NCBI GenBank assembly: GCA_000437755.1
Contig: FR900145.1
Location: 45,428-109,427 of the forward strand
Direction of reading: 5' to 3'
Length of the DNA: 64,000 bases
Source: Roseburia sp. CAG:303
GTDB lineage: Bacteria > Bacillota > Clostridia > Lachnospirales > Lachnospiraceae
A program made the translations under genes and the position numbers. The notes below the pieces were generated by a model. It did no database searches and was not told the origin of the DNA. It saw nothing but the letters and a program-made list of their open reading frames with translations. Shown piece after piece: positions 36,187-45,012 of this stretch (position 1 is the stretch's first letter; each line of letters opens with the position of its first letter).

Positions 36187-37689
36187 ATGTCAAAGAACAT
36201 AAAGAAAGTGCTTTGCTTAACTCTTGCAGTAGCTATGACAGGAAGCCTGTTTACAGCATGTGGTAAGAAAGAAGAGAAGAAGCAGGTTGCAACTCTGTCA
36301 CCAATGACCGAGGATGAAATCACTCTTACTTACCAGTTCTGGGAAGATGGTCCTATTGTAGACTCTCTGAATAAAGAATGGGCAAAGAAATACCCTAACA
36401 TCACAGTAAAACCAAGTGAGGTACTTGTTACAGACAACAATACAAACTTAACGAACTATCTGGGAACAGATAACATGCCGGACGTATTCTGGGTACTTGG
36501 TACACCGGATTTCGCAATCACAAATGGTATGTTAACTAACATGGATGGTATGTGGAGTGCAGACCCTGATACAAAGAATGTTATCGGTGGTATCAATGAA
36601 TTCCAGCTTGGATATCTTGGAACAGACGGCAAGTGGACAACACCTGTTAAGTTCTTCCCAACAGAAGCATGGTTAAACATGAACTACTTCACAACACATA
36701 ATGCAGATATGCCATCTACAGACTGGACATTTGAAGATATGGAATCTTTAGCAGAAAGCCTTACAACTGGTGATGGCCAGGGATGGGGTGTATCTGAAGC
36801 TGTTACAGTTATCACATGGTATCCTATCGCATCTGATGCAGATTGTATCGGTGAGTTCGGTTGGAATGGTAAAGAATTTGACCTGACTAACTGGGCTGAC
36901 GGTGTGGAAATTGAAAAAGGATGGATCGACAAAGGTTACAAAGCTCCTGCTGTTATCGAAGGAACAGACAACCAGTTTCCTCAGGATTTAGGTATGGTTG
37001 CTATGCGTCTTGATAACTGGTGGTGCTGGGAAAGATATTGGGACAAAGATGAAATGTATACACGTCATGTATACTGGGTTCCATATGTACTCCCTCATAC
37101 CGAAGACAATTCAAGCAGTGATACATATCTTGCTACCATGGACTTTGGTGGTATTTATGCTGACTGTGCTTATCCTCGTGAAGCATACGAAGTTCTTAAA
37201 TACTTTACATGGGGTCCGGAAGGATGGACATACAAACTTTCCAAATATGATGAAATCGTTGCTGTTGGTGCAGAAGGTGACGGAGCTTCCGTATCAGGTT
37301 TAGTTCCTGGACCTATCAATAACTGCCCAATCACAACAGATGATACTATCTGGGAAGAATACCAGAAGAAACATCCAACAACTCTTGCTGGTGGTGATAC
37401 AGAAGGTAAAGATCAGTATGGTATTGATAGAGCTCCTTACTTTGATGCATTCTTTGAAACCGTTAAGAATTCTAAGTGGACATGCTATGGTTCCGCTCAG
37501 ATTCCTGGATTCGATACATGGTTAGCTAACAACTACAACTCAGCTACTATGTACGATGGTTTCGAAGGTGTAGAAAAATGGGTATTTGAAGGTGGCGGAG
37601 ATCCTGCAGATAAAGTTGCAGACTTAACAGAATCAGCTAACCAGACAAATCAGGACTACATCAACCAGATTAAGTCAGTATTAGAGTAA
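36187..37689 (+). CDS. Sugar ABC transporter solute-binding lipoprotein
   Basis: AAAAAGGAGG precedes ATG 36187. The 500-residue protein has a lipoprotein signal peptide with lipobox LFTAC (Cys25), so it is membrane-tethered outside the cell. The rest fits an extracellular family 1-type binding protein: an early strand ITLTYQFWEDGPIVDSLNKE, PDVFWVLGTPDFAI, and many Trp residues suited to stacking on sugar rings. It serves the two permeases upstream. Codon use is more biased than in the permeases, and hairpins precede it, consistent with its higher abundance. A strong terminator follows. Confidence 0.92.
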   Translation: MSKNIKKVLCLTLAVAMTGSLFTACGKKEEKKQVATLSPMTEDEITLTYQFWEDGPIVDSLNKEWAKKYPNITVKPSEVLVTDNNTNLTNYLGTDNMPDVFWVLGTPDFAITNGMLTNMDGMWSADPDTKNVIGGINEFQLGYLGTDGKWTTPVKFFPTEAWLNMNYFTTHNADMPSTDWTFEDMESLAESLTTGDGQGWGVSEAVTVITWYPIASDADCIGEFGWNGKEFDLTNWADGVEIEKGWIDKGYKAPAVIEGTDNQFPQDLGMVAMRLDNWWCWERYWDKDEMYTRHVYWVPYVLPHTEDNSSSDTYLATMDFGGIYADCAYPREAYEVLKYFTWGPEGWTYKLSKYDEIVAVGAEGDGASVSGLVPGPINNCPITTDDTIWEEYQKKHPTTLAGGDTEGKDQYGIDRAPYFDAFFETVKNSKWTCYGSAQIPGFDTWLANNYNSATMYDGFEGVEKWVFEGGGDPADKVADLTESANQTNQDYINQIKSVLE

Positions 37690-37715
37690 TAAAAACAGAT
37701 ATAATGTAATCCCTT

Positions 37716-37751
37716 CCTCCCGCAGGTTTTCCGGCGGGAGGTTTTCTATAT
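37716..37751 (+). terminator. Terminator of the transport operon
   Basis: Perfect GC-rich 8-bp stem CCTCCCGC (37716-37723) / GCGGGAGG (37734-37741), followed by TTTTCTATATT. Confidence 0.85.
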
Positions 37752-37859
37752 TATGGGAAATTCCTACATAAAAGGATAGATAAAAAGAAAAAAATATGAT
37801 ATACTGGACTCATGGAAAGCAGGCCGTACTGGATGGGAAACGGCAGAAAGTGAGGAAAT

Positions 37860-40800
37860 ATGGCAATAGAAGAAATATCACGGATTCCTGTCGGAGATAT
37901 GATATTACGATATGAACAGGAAACCGATTATGCTACGGCTGGTTTTTCTGTTATTCCGGCAGATATGGATGGCCAAGACAATGCAGAGAAATTCTACAGA
38001 ATCAATTCACTTGTGCAGATGAAACTGGTGGGTGATATGTATCCGAACTGTTACGGACACGGTTCGTCCATGCGTAACAGCGAATCTGCCAACAGGCTGG
38101 ATTATAAGAGTCAGGTAGTGGAAGAAACAGAAGATGCCACCATCGTTAAGACATTCTTAGAAGATGCGAGAGGATACCGTGTCACGCATATTGTGACTTA
38201 TTATCAGGGTGATGAAAGCTTTGAGATGAAGAACATCGTGGAAAATGTGTCCGGACAGGATATCACGATGGAGATGCTCTCCAGCTTTGAACTGGGGAAT
38301 ATATCCCCATTCTTAACAGGGGACGGACCAGAAAAACTGCTGGTGCATCGTCTGAGAAGTAAATGGAGCCATGAAGGAAGATTATCGACGGAAACTGTGG
38401 AAGATCTGCAATTAGAACCGTCCTGGTCCACATGGTCCGTGTCCAGTGAAAGATTTGGACAGACAGGTTCGATGCCGGTGAAGAAGTTCTTTCCTTTTGT
38501 AGCGATAGAAGATACCGAGAATGAAGTTCTCTGGGGTGTGCAGCTTGCGCACGAGGCATCCTGGCAGATGGAAGTGTACCGTCAGGACGATGCATTGCAT
38601 ATTTCCGGCGGCATCGCAGACCGTGAATTTGGACACTGGATGAAGGTGCTTCATCCTGGAGAATCATTTGAAACTCCGACTGCCATTGTCAGTGTATGCC
38701 ATGGCGGCGGGATTGACAGAATCTGTCACAGACTGACACAGGCGGCAGAGAAATATCTGGATGATATTCCGGAGAGCGAACAACATCTTCCAATCATCTT
38801 TAATGAATATTGTACGACCTGGGGCTGCCCTTCCCATGAGAATATATCAGGAATTATAAATGCCATCAAGGATAGGGATTTTGAATATTTTGTCATCGAC
38901 TGTGGCTGGTTCAAAGAGGACGGTGTGCCGTGGGATATCAGCATGGGAGATTATAATATATCCCCAACCCTGTTCCCGGAAGGTCTGAAGAAAACAGTGG
39001 ATATGATAAAAGCTGCCGGTATGAAGCCGGGTATCTGGTTTGAGATTGATAATATCGGAAGTGCCGCAAAAGCTTATCATAATACGGAACATCAGTTAAA
39101 GAGGGATGGGTATCCGATTACAACATACAGCAGAAGATTCTGGGATATGACCGATCCGTGGGTAACTGAATATCTGACAGAGAAAGTAATCAAAACATTA
39201 AACACTTACGGATTTGAATATATGAAGATGGATTACAATGATACCATCGGCATCGGATGTGACGGAAGTGAGTCGTTAGGTGAAGGATTGCGTAAGAATA
39301 TGGAAGCATCCGTTGATTTTGTGCGGAAAGTTCTTGCAGAAGTACCTGGAATCATTCTGGAGAATTGTGCATCCGGCGGACATAAGCTGGAGCCGCTGAT
39401 GATGAGCTTATGCTCGATGGCATCATTTTCCGATGCACATGAATGTGAGGAGATCCCGGTAATTGCAGCAAATCTTCACCGGGCAATCCTGCCACGTCAG
39501 AGCCAGATCTGGGCTGTTATCAGAAAGACGGATAGTGTAAAGAGAATTGCCTATTCCATTGCAAATACCTTCCTTGGAAGAATGTGTCTGTCCGGCGATG
39601 TAACGGAACTGACGGAGGCACAGTGGAAAGCGATCGATGATGGTATGGCATTTTATAAGAAAATCGTCCCGATTATCAGGAAGGGATATACTTACCATGT
39701 AAGTCCGAAGATTGGCAGCGAACGTCATCTGAAGGGCTGGCAGGGTATTGTAAGAACCGGAGAGAATGGACAGGCATATGTCCTTATCCATACCTTCCAC
39801 GGCGGCTATCCGGAAGTCATAGAGATACCGCTTCCGGATGACTGCCCGGATCAGATCATTGCACAGTATTCGGATGAAACGGCAGATGTGATCGTGGAAA
39901 ACCGGGTATTAAAATTAAAGACGGCGGAAGATATGCGTGCAGTGGCAGTATTATTAGCTCCGCAGGAAAGGAAAGATAAAAGAAACATGAACAAGACAGG
40001 ATTTTATATCAGACCATATACCGTAAACTGGAATAACGAAGAGTCAGACAGTTTACATCTGGAATACAGTTACGATAAGGAAGACTGGTATGCATTTAAC
40101 GGAGATAACGGTATTCTCTTTGCACAGTCAGGATCTAAGAGAATGGCAAAGCCGCAGATCGTAAAGGACGGAGATTCCTTCCGTATCTATGCCATGGATG
40201 CAGTGGACAACGATAAGGTATTCTGCTATGAATCAAAGGATCTGATTACCTTCGGGGAAGAAAAAGTGGCTGAAAGAGCAGAAACACCGGAATATACGGC
40301 AGAATCAGCGATTGTAGAGATTACACAGGCACAGCTTGAAAACTTGCAGAAGAGATTCGGAAAGCCGGAAGAAGTGGTGATCGATCAGATCGAGGAAATC
40401 TGTGTGGAAGTAAAACAGGGAGAAACTCCGGAATTACCGGAAACCGTGCAGATTGTATATTCCAATGGTGAAAAAGATACAAAGAAGGTTACCTGGGGAG
40501 AAGTTGATACAGAATCCGCAGGAGAAAAGACAGTAACAGGAACAATTTACGAACATCAGTATACAAACCCGATCATTTATCACAGAGCCGATCCGTTTAT
40601 CTATAAACATACGGACGGATATTACTATTTCACCGGTTCCCATACCGATATGGAGCATAATCTGGTCGGAAAATATCAGTACCGCAATATTACGCTCCGT
40701 CGTGCAAAGACACTCGAAGGACTGGCAGATAATTCCGGACTTTATGAGGAGAGAGTGGTATATCAGAGAGAGCCGCTTCCGGGCGATAACAGCCCTCATA

Positions 40801-41606
40801 TCTGGGCACCTGAGATTCACTTCGTGCGGGGAAAATGGTACATCTACTTTACAACCGTAATCGATGAAAATGAGATGTGGTCCATCCGTCCACACGTTCT
40901 GGAATGTGCTGATGCCGATCCGTTTAAGGGAGAATGGGTAAATCTTGGAAGAGTACAGACAACCACGAATGACAGCATTGCATTTACTGATTTCTCACTT
41001 GACCATACCGTATTTGAGCATAACGGTGAATTATATATGTTCTGGCCGGAGAAACATCCTGCTGATTCCGTTATCTATGTAGCAAAGATGGTAAATCCGT
41101 GGACGATTGACTCTGACAGAATCTGTGCCGTAGTAGCACCGGAATACAACTGGGAAAGACATGGATTCCCGGTATGTGAAGGTCCGGCAGTATTGCAAAG
41201 AAATGGAAAAATCTTCCTGGTATATTCAGCAGCAGGAACGGATGCATTATACTGCCTGGGAATGTGTACCGCCGATGAGAATGCCGATTTACTGGATCCG
41301 GCATCCTGGACGAAATCAGAACATCCGGTATTCCAGAGTTCCAGAAAGAACGGACAGTTCGGACCGGGACACAACAGCTTCACAAAAGATGAAGAAGGTC
41401 ATGATGTTATGGTATACCATGCACGTCAGGAAGAGAGATACCTTGTGGACGAAGGCTATCAGCCATTATATGATGCAGGAAGAAATGCAACACTTATGAG
41501 AATTTACTGGAATGAAGACGGTACACCGAACTTCTCCGTACCGATTCCGAGCGGAAAGGGTCACGACATTCCGACCGAATTCACAGCAAAAGTAATTGTA
41601 AAATAA
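37860..41606 (+). CDS. Bifunctional glycosidase: GH36 alpha-galactosidase-like, Ig-like linker, GH43
   Basis: The 1248-residue protein holds two enzymes. Residues 1 to about 705 are GH36-like: YMKMDYND gives Asp458 as likely nucleophile and SFSDAHE gives Asp525 as likely acid/base. Residues about 715-810 look like a sugar-enzyme beta segment, and about 849-897 a bacterial Ig-like (Big_4) domain. From about 900 a GH43 propeller has the catalytic triad candidates Asp911 (HRADPF), Asp1048 (FSLDHT) and Glu1107 (VCEGPA). No signal peptide is present, so it should act in the cytoplasm on imported oligosaccharides bearing galactose and arabinose or xylose. It lies just after the transport operon. 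Specificities are inferred from family. Confidence 0.88.
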   Translation: MAIEEISRIPVGDMILRYEQETDYATAGFSVIPADMDGQDNAEKFYRINSLVQMKLVGDMYPNCYGHGSSMRNSESANRLDYKSQVVEETEDATIVKTFLEDARGYRVTHIVTYYQGDESFEMKNIVENVSGQDITMEMLSSFELGNISPFLTGDGPEKLLVHRLRSKWSHEGRLSTETVEDLQLEPSWSTWSVSSERFGQTGSMPVKKFFPFVAIEDTENEVLWGVQLAHEASWQMEVYRQDDALHISGGIADREFGHWMKVLHPGESFETPTAIVSVCHGGGIDRICHRLTQAAEKYLDDIPESEQHLPIIFNEYCTTWGCPSHENISGIINAIKDRDFEYFVIDCGWFKEDGVPWDISMGDYNISPTLFPEGLKKTVDMIKAAGMKPGIWFEIDNIGSAAKAYHNTEHQLKRDGYPITTYSRRFWDMTDPWVTEYLTEKVIKTLNTYGFEYMKMDYNDTIGIGCDGSESLGEGLRKNMEASVDFVRKVLAEVPGIILENCASGGHKLEPLMMSLCSMASFSDAHECEEIPVIAANLHRAILPRQSQIWAVIRKTDSVKRIAYSIANTFLGRMCLSGDVTELTEAQWKAIDDGMAFYKKIVPIIRKGYTYHVSPKIGSERHLKGWQGIVRTGENGQAYVLIHTFHGGYPEVIEIPLPDDCPDQIIAQYSDETADVIVENRVLKLKTAEDMRAVAVLLAPQERKDKRNMNKTGFYIRPYTVNWNNEESDSLHLEYSYDKEDWYAFNGDNGILFAQSGSKRMAKPQIVKDGDSFRIYAMDAVDNDKVFCYESKDLITFGEEKVAERAETPEYTAESAIVEITQAQLENLQKRFGKPEEVVIDQIEEICVEVKQGETPELPETVQIVYSNGEKDTKKVTWGEVDTESAGEKTVTGTIYEHQYTNPIIYHRADPFIYKHTDGYYYFTGSHTDMEHNLVGKYQYRNITLRRAKTLEGLADNSGLYEERVVYQREPLPGDNSPHIWAPEIHFVRGKWYIYFTTVIDENEMWSIRPHVLECADADPFKGEWVNLGRVQTTTNDSIAFTDFSLDHTVFEHNGELYMFWPEKHPADSVIYVAKMVNPWTIDSDRICAVVAPEYNWERHGFPVCEGPAVLQRNGKIFLVYSAAGTDALYCLGMCTADENADLLDPASWTKSEHPVFQSSRKNGQFGPGHNSFTKDEEGHDVMVYHARQEERYLVDEGYQPLYDAGRNATLMRIYWNEDGTPNFSVPIPSGKGHDIPTEFTAKVIVK

Positions 41607-41720
41607 ACAAAAACTAACAAAAAGCAATAAAAAGTAATAAAAAGCAACAAGAAACAACAGAAAGTAACAAAAAGCAACAAGAAACAACAGAAAGTAACAA
41701 AAAGCAATAAAAAGCAACAG
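41607..41720. repeat. Decamer repeat of phased A-tracts
   Basis: The sequence runs in register as about eleven 10-nt units such as AAAGCAACAA, GAAACAACAG and AAAGTAACAA. The 30-nt block 41641-41670 is repeated exactly at 41671-41700. A-tracts of five recur every 10 bp, the pattern that bends DNA. It lies between the stop of the fusion enzyme and a bidirectional terminator. No gene is seen. Confidence 0.85.
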
Positions 41721-41722
41721 AT

Positions 41723-41767
41723 AAAATGCCGGGGAACAGCTTCATACAGCCTGCTCTCCGGCATTTT
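41723..41767. terminator. Bidirectional terminator between the fusion enzyme and spoVA
   Basis: Stem AAAATGCCGG (41723-41732) / CCGGCATTTT (41758-41767) with a 25-nt partly paired loop. Poly-A and poly-T ends serve both strands. Confidence 0.75.
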
Positions 41768-41776
41768 GCCGTAAAA

Positions 41777-42133
41777 TTACTGTTTCATTTTCGGTTTAAA
41801 AACCAGGGAAGCCAGATAACCGAAAATCAATGCACCGGATATTCCGACCGCACCCGCCTGAAAACCACCGGTAAAGACACCAATAAAGCCATTTTCATCT
41901 ACCGCATCCTTTACCCCTTTCCAGAGAGAATTTCCAAAGCTGCAAAGCGGAACTCCGGCCCCGGCACCGGAAAAGTCAATCAGGGATTCATACCAGCCGA
42001 GTGCCCCCAGCAATGTGCCTATGACAACCAGTCCGACCATGATCCGTCCCGGCATCAGCTTTGTTTTATCAATAAAAATCTGTGTAAGTGCACAGATGAC
42101 TCCGCCGACCAGAAATGCTTTCAGATAAATCAT
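41777..42133 (-). CDS. spoVAE: Stage V sporulation protein AE
   Basis: Last gene of the spoVA operon. The 118-residue hydrophobic protein has several membrane helices and the typical middle FSGAGAGVPLCSFGNSLWKG. SpoVA proteins form the channel in the forespore inner membrane that imports calcium dipicolinate during sporulation and releases it at germination. Its start overlaps the end of spoVAD by 4 nt (translation coupling). Confidence 0.92.
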   Translation of the reverse strand: MIYLKAFLVGGVICALTQIFIDKTKLMPGRIMVGLVVIGTLLGALGWYESLIDFSGAGAGVPLCSFGNSLWKGVKDAVDENGFIGVFTGGFQAGAVGISGALIFGYLASLVFKPKMKQ

Positions 42134-43149
42134 AAATCACTACCTCCTGTGGATTCAAGAACGATGGCATGTGCAATTCCCGGAATGGACTGTCCTTCAT
42201 TTGTGGAAACCGGGGAAAATAATGCACCCGTAGGAACAAACAGTACACGGTTCCAGACTTTTGTGCTGATGTTTTTCAGAATCAGGCTGCACAGCACGGA
42301 AGCGGAACAGCCGCATCCGCTTGCCCCGGCATGGGTGTCCTGACGTTCGCAGTCGAAGATTTCCAGACCGCAGTCCATATGTTTTTCCGTGATATCAATG
42401 CCTTTTTCTTTTAAGAGATCCAGAAGAATCGTCTGACCGATATAGCCGAGATCTCCTGTAATAATTTTGTCATAATTCTGTGGGCTGCGTTCAAAATCCG
42501 TAAGGTGGGTATAGATGGTGTCTGCGGCGGCAGGTGCCATGCATGCCCCCATATTTTCCTTATCTTTACATCCAAAGTCCGTGATTTTGCCCGTGGTAAC
42601 AGCGGAGATCTTTGCAACACCGCTATGCTTCCCTAATATGACACCGCCCCCTCCGGTGACAGTCCATGTTGCAGAAAATTTCCGCTGTGTACCATATCCG
42701 AGCGGGAAACGGAACGATTTCTCAGCACTTGCGAAATGGCTGGAAGTCAGACATAATATATGTTCCGCATATCCGGCTGCGATGAATGCAGAGCCGAGGG
42801 AAAGGGATTCGCCCATGGTTGAACATGCACCGTACAATCCAAATAACGGAATGTTTAATTCCTTTAGACCGAAAGAAGTTGCAATGAGCTGTCCTAACAG
42901 ATCACCGGCAAAGATATACCGGATATCCTCCGGTTCCAGACCGGCATTTTTTATGGCAGTCTGTGCCGTCCGGAGCTGGAGCCTGCCTTCGGCATCTTCC
43001 CAGTTTTCCCCGCCAAACATAGGATCTTCCACGATTTCATCAAAAAGATCCGCAAGAGGTCCTTCCCCCTCTTTCTTCCCAACGACCGATGCATATCCCT
43101 GGATATATACCGGTTCTTCGTATGATAAACTTGCTTTTCCCAGATACAT
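42130..43149 (-). CDS. spoVAD: Stage V sporulation protein AD
   Basis: The 339-residue soluble protein resembles a thiolase fold, as known for SpoVAD, with LFGLYGACSTMGESLSLG and a conserved glycine-rich C-terminal part (HAGASGCGCSASVL). SpoVAD binds dipicolinic acid in Bacillus. It lies between spoVAC (19-nt gap) and spoVAE (4-nt overlap). A 293-codon frame on the opposite strand is a shadow of this gene. Confidence 0.95.
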   Translation of the reverse strand: MYLGKASLSYEEPVYIQGYASVVGKKEGEGPLADLFDEIVEDPMFGGENWEDAEGRLQLRTAQTAIKNAGLEPEDIRYIFAGDLLGQLIATSFGLKELNIPLFGLYGACSTMGESLSLGSAFIAAGYAEHILCLTSSHFASAEKSFRFPLGYGTQRKFSATWTVTGGGGVILGKHSGVAKISAVTTGKITDFGCKDKENMGACMAPAAADTIYTHLTDFERSPQNYDKIITGDLGYIGQTILLDLLKEKGIDITEKHMDCGLEIFDCERQDTHAGASGCGCSASVLCSLILKNISTKVWNRVLFVPTGALFSPVSTNEGQSIPGIAHAIVLESTGGSDL

Positions 43150-43168
43150 AATAACTCCTTCCTGTCAT

Positions 43169-43624
43169 TTATTTTTCAAAAAATGTCTGAAAAATCCAGT
43201 AAATAATCCCAAGGATCCAGCTGGACAGAATGCCGTAGAGAACGACCGGGCCGGCGATGGAAAAGATACGGCAACCGACGCCGAATACCTGGCCTTCTTT
43301 CTGGAATTCGATGGCCGGAGATGCTACGGAATTGGCAAAACCCGTAATCGGAACAAGAGTTCCTGCACCCGCATATTTTGCCAGTTTGGAATATAGTCCG
43401 AGACCGGTCAGAATGACGGATAGAAGAATCAATACGAGCATTTCATAGTAACCCGCCGTTTCTTTCTTAAATCCCATGTTCTGGAAGAAATCCAGAAGAA
43501 ACTGCCCAAGCAGACAGATCAGCCCGCCGATCCAGAAAGCGTTGAAAATATTTTTCCAGACATTCGTGACTGGTGTTACATTTTTTACATAGTTGTCATA
43601 ATTATCCTTGATTTTTTTAGCCAT
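43169..43624 (-). CDS. spoVAC: Stage V sporulation protein AC
   Basis: The 151-residue membrane protein has four to five helices and the family block GAGTLVPITGFANSVASPAI. In Bacillus, SpoVAC acts as a mechanosensitive channel for dipicolinate release. GGAAAGGA precedes the ATG on the minus strand. It has the usual operon position. Confidence 0.95.
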   Translation of the reverse strand: MAKKIKDNYDNYVKNVTPVTNVWKNIFNAFWIGGLICLLGQFLLDFFQNMGFKKETAGYYEMLVLILLSVILTGLGLYSKLAKYAGAGTLVPITGFANSVASPAIEFQKEGQVFGVGCRIFSIAGPVVLYGILSSWILGIIYWIFQTFFEK

Positions 43625-43645
43625 TGTCAGTGTCCTTTCCTGAAA

Positions 43646-44077
43646 TTAAAACCAGTGTTTATAGAAGAAGAGAAGTGAACCGAGTGCTTTTCCGACTGCA
43701 AAACAGAGAATCAGGACTCCAAGTCCGTAATGAAGTCTTGCCCTTCGTCCAAGAACGGCTGTGACATTAAGACTTTCCGCAATCGAAACGGCGAGGGTAC
43801 CTATGGCTATTCCGGTAAAACTTCCGAATAATATCAGGGGAAGCGGGTAAAAGGAGCGAAAGGAAAGAGAGACATCATACTGTTGGAAAAAATAGATACT
43901 ATTTCCAAACATTCCGCCCCAGAATACCCAGGTTTCATAGGTTCTCATGGCATAACCGGTATGTGTTTTGTCCGCCATTCGCGGAAGAAGGCTTAAAGAT
44001 GTAACCAGGGCAAATACACCCGCAGATACACCGAATCCTGCACCGATCCCCGTAATAACCGATAATAAGAATGTCAT
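43646..44077 (-). CDS. spoVAB: Stage V sporulation protein AB
   Basis: The 143-residue protein has about four membrane helices, with GIGAGFGVSAGVFAL near the N-terminus and the PRMADKT segment expected in SpoVAB. Position between spoVAA and spoVAC supports the call more than any single motif. It is a membrane subunit of the dipicolinate transport system. Confidence 0.88.
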   Translation of the reverse strand: MTFLLSVITGIGAGFGVSAGVFALVTSLSLLPRMADKTHTGYAMRTYETWVFWGGMFGNSIYFFQQYDVSLSFRSFYPLPLILFGSFTGIAIGTLAVSIAESLNVTAVLGRRARLHYGLGVLILCFAVGKALGSLLFFYKHWF

Positions 44078-44086
44078 ACCTGCCTC

Positions 44087-44722
44087 CTACTGAACATCGA
44101 TATGTTTGTTATTTCTTTTTACACCATCGATGAATGTGGTTTTAATATCATTTTCATATAAACGCATTTCAATTTCCAGAGGAGTCGGATCTCTCGACAG
44201 CTTCTTTTTTCCGAAATGATTGTAGAAGATGAGAATACCGCCGCCAAGACCAATCGAATAGCTGAATTCAAGCACGGTAAAGCCACTGCTCTCCTTTCCG
44301 GAGAAAAAGGTATAAATCTGTGAAAATACATTATGCACCTGGACATCATTATTAAATGCCATAATGGTGAAGGCAGAGCCGAAAAATGTAATCAGGCAGA
44401 TCAGGACAGTTTTTACCCGGATCATAGCCATCGAAGGTTTCTTTGCATTCTTTTCGATGATAAAGTCACAGCTGCCGAGATGAATCAGATTCGTCTCCGG
44501 ATATTCAGCGGATATAATTTCAAATACCTTCAGTGCAGTGAAAATAACCCGCTCATCTCTGTTTTTGCCGATATTTTTCCCCTTGAAAGAATATATTTTC
44601 AGGGCATTTATCTTACTCTGCAGGGTTTTATCCCGACACAGTACGGTTGCGACATCGCTGATAATAACCTTATCACTTTCCACTTTGGTACTGTCATCAA
44701 AAAAGAGATATACATTTTCCAT
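44087..44722 (-). CDS. spoVAA: Stage V sporulation protein AA
   Basis: First gene of the operon. The 211-residue protein has a soluble N-terminal domain (about 1-110, starting MENVYLFFDDSTKVESDKVI), two membrane helices and a short basic tail. SpoVAA is required for dipicolinate movement in Bacillus. AAAGGA precedes the ATG at 44722. A possible forespore-type promoter lies about 45-75 nt upstream. The full AA-AB-AC-AD-AE set argues that the organism can form spores. Confidence 0.9.
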   Translation of the reverse strand: MENVYLFFDDSTKVESDKVIISDVATVLCRDKTLQSKINALKIYSFKGKNIGKNRDERVIFTALKVFEIISAEYPETNLIHLGSCDFIIEKNAKKPSMAMIRVKTVLICLITFFGSAFTIMAFNNDVQVHNVFSQIYTFFSGKESSGFTVLEFSYSIGLGGGILIFYNHFGKKKLSRDPTPLEIEMRLYENDIKTTFIDGVKRNNKHIDVQ

Positions 44723-44768
44723 GGTGTAAAATCCTTTCTCAAAATAAAATGTAAAAACCTTTCAAAAC

Positions 44769-44797
44769 TATTATTTTCCAATCTTAAAATTTTATAC
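44769..44797 (-). promoter_or_regulatory. Possible sigma-F/sigma-G promoter of spoVA
   Basis: On the minus strand GTATA (44797-44793), 17-nt spacer, AATAATA (44775-44769). This is near the GHATR and CATXHTA pattern of forespore sigma factors, missing the first C. It is the only such match seen in the gap. Confidence 0.4.
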
Positions 44798-44846
44798 AAA
44801 AATCGTATAAGAAAAAAAATATGAACCATAATTTAAAAGACCATGG

Positions 44847-44904
44847 ATAATTGCGAAATGCTTAATTTATAAATATATATGCAAATTATGAATTTCGCAA
44901 TTAT
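44847..44904. repeat. Short palindromic element related to the 8.2-kb element
   Basis: A 58-bp unit with perfect 13-bp inverted ends ATAATTGCGAAAT (44847-44859) and its complement (44892-44904). Its inner A/T-rich part includes ATATGCAAAT, shared with the longer element at 8221-8425. It looks like a deleted version lacking the central hairpin. Confidence 0.65.
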
Positions 44905-44944
44905 TAAAGATTATGGTGCAGAAGCCAAAAAATAGAATTAATGC

Positions 44945-44973
44945 TTTAAAAACCGCGATGAATTTGGTATAAT
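44945..44973 (+). promoter_or_regulatory. Promoter for the penicillin-binding protein gene
   Basis: TTTAAA (44945-44950), 17-nt spacer, TATAAT (44968-44973). The -10 is perfect, the -35 weak. Confidence 0.55.
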
Positions 44974-44995
44974 AATATGATGCCAGATGTTTGCG

Positions 44996-45012
44996 GAATT
45001 GCGAAGCAATTC
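44996..45012 (+). repeat. Small hairpin with the AATTGCGAA motif
   Basis: GAATTGC-GAA-GCAATTC (44996-45012) is a 7-bp hairpin in the leader of the penicillin-binding protein gene. The same AATTGCGAA word occurs again at 45038-45046 and at the ends of the two palindromic elements. Confidence 0.5.

Noticed and set aside
41607..41720. CRISPR array
   Set aside because: The units are contiguous 10- and 30-nt repeats without unique spacers and no cas gene is present.
42515..43396. 293-codon open frame on the plus strand opposite spoVAD and spoVAC
   Set aside because: It is antisense to two conserved sporulation genes with proper motifs and coupling; the composition is that of a shadow frame.
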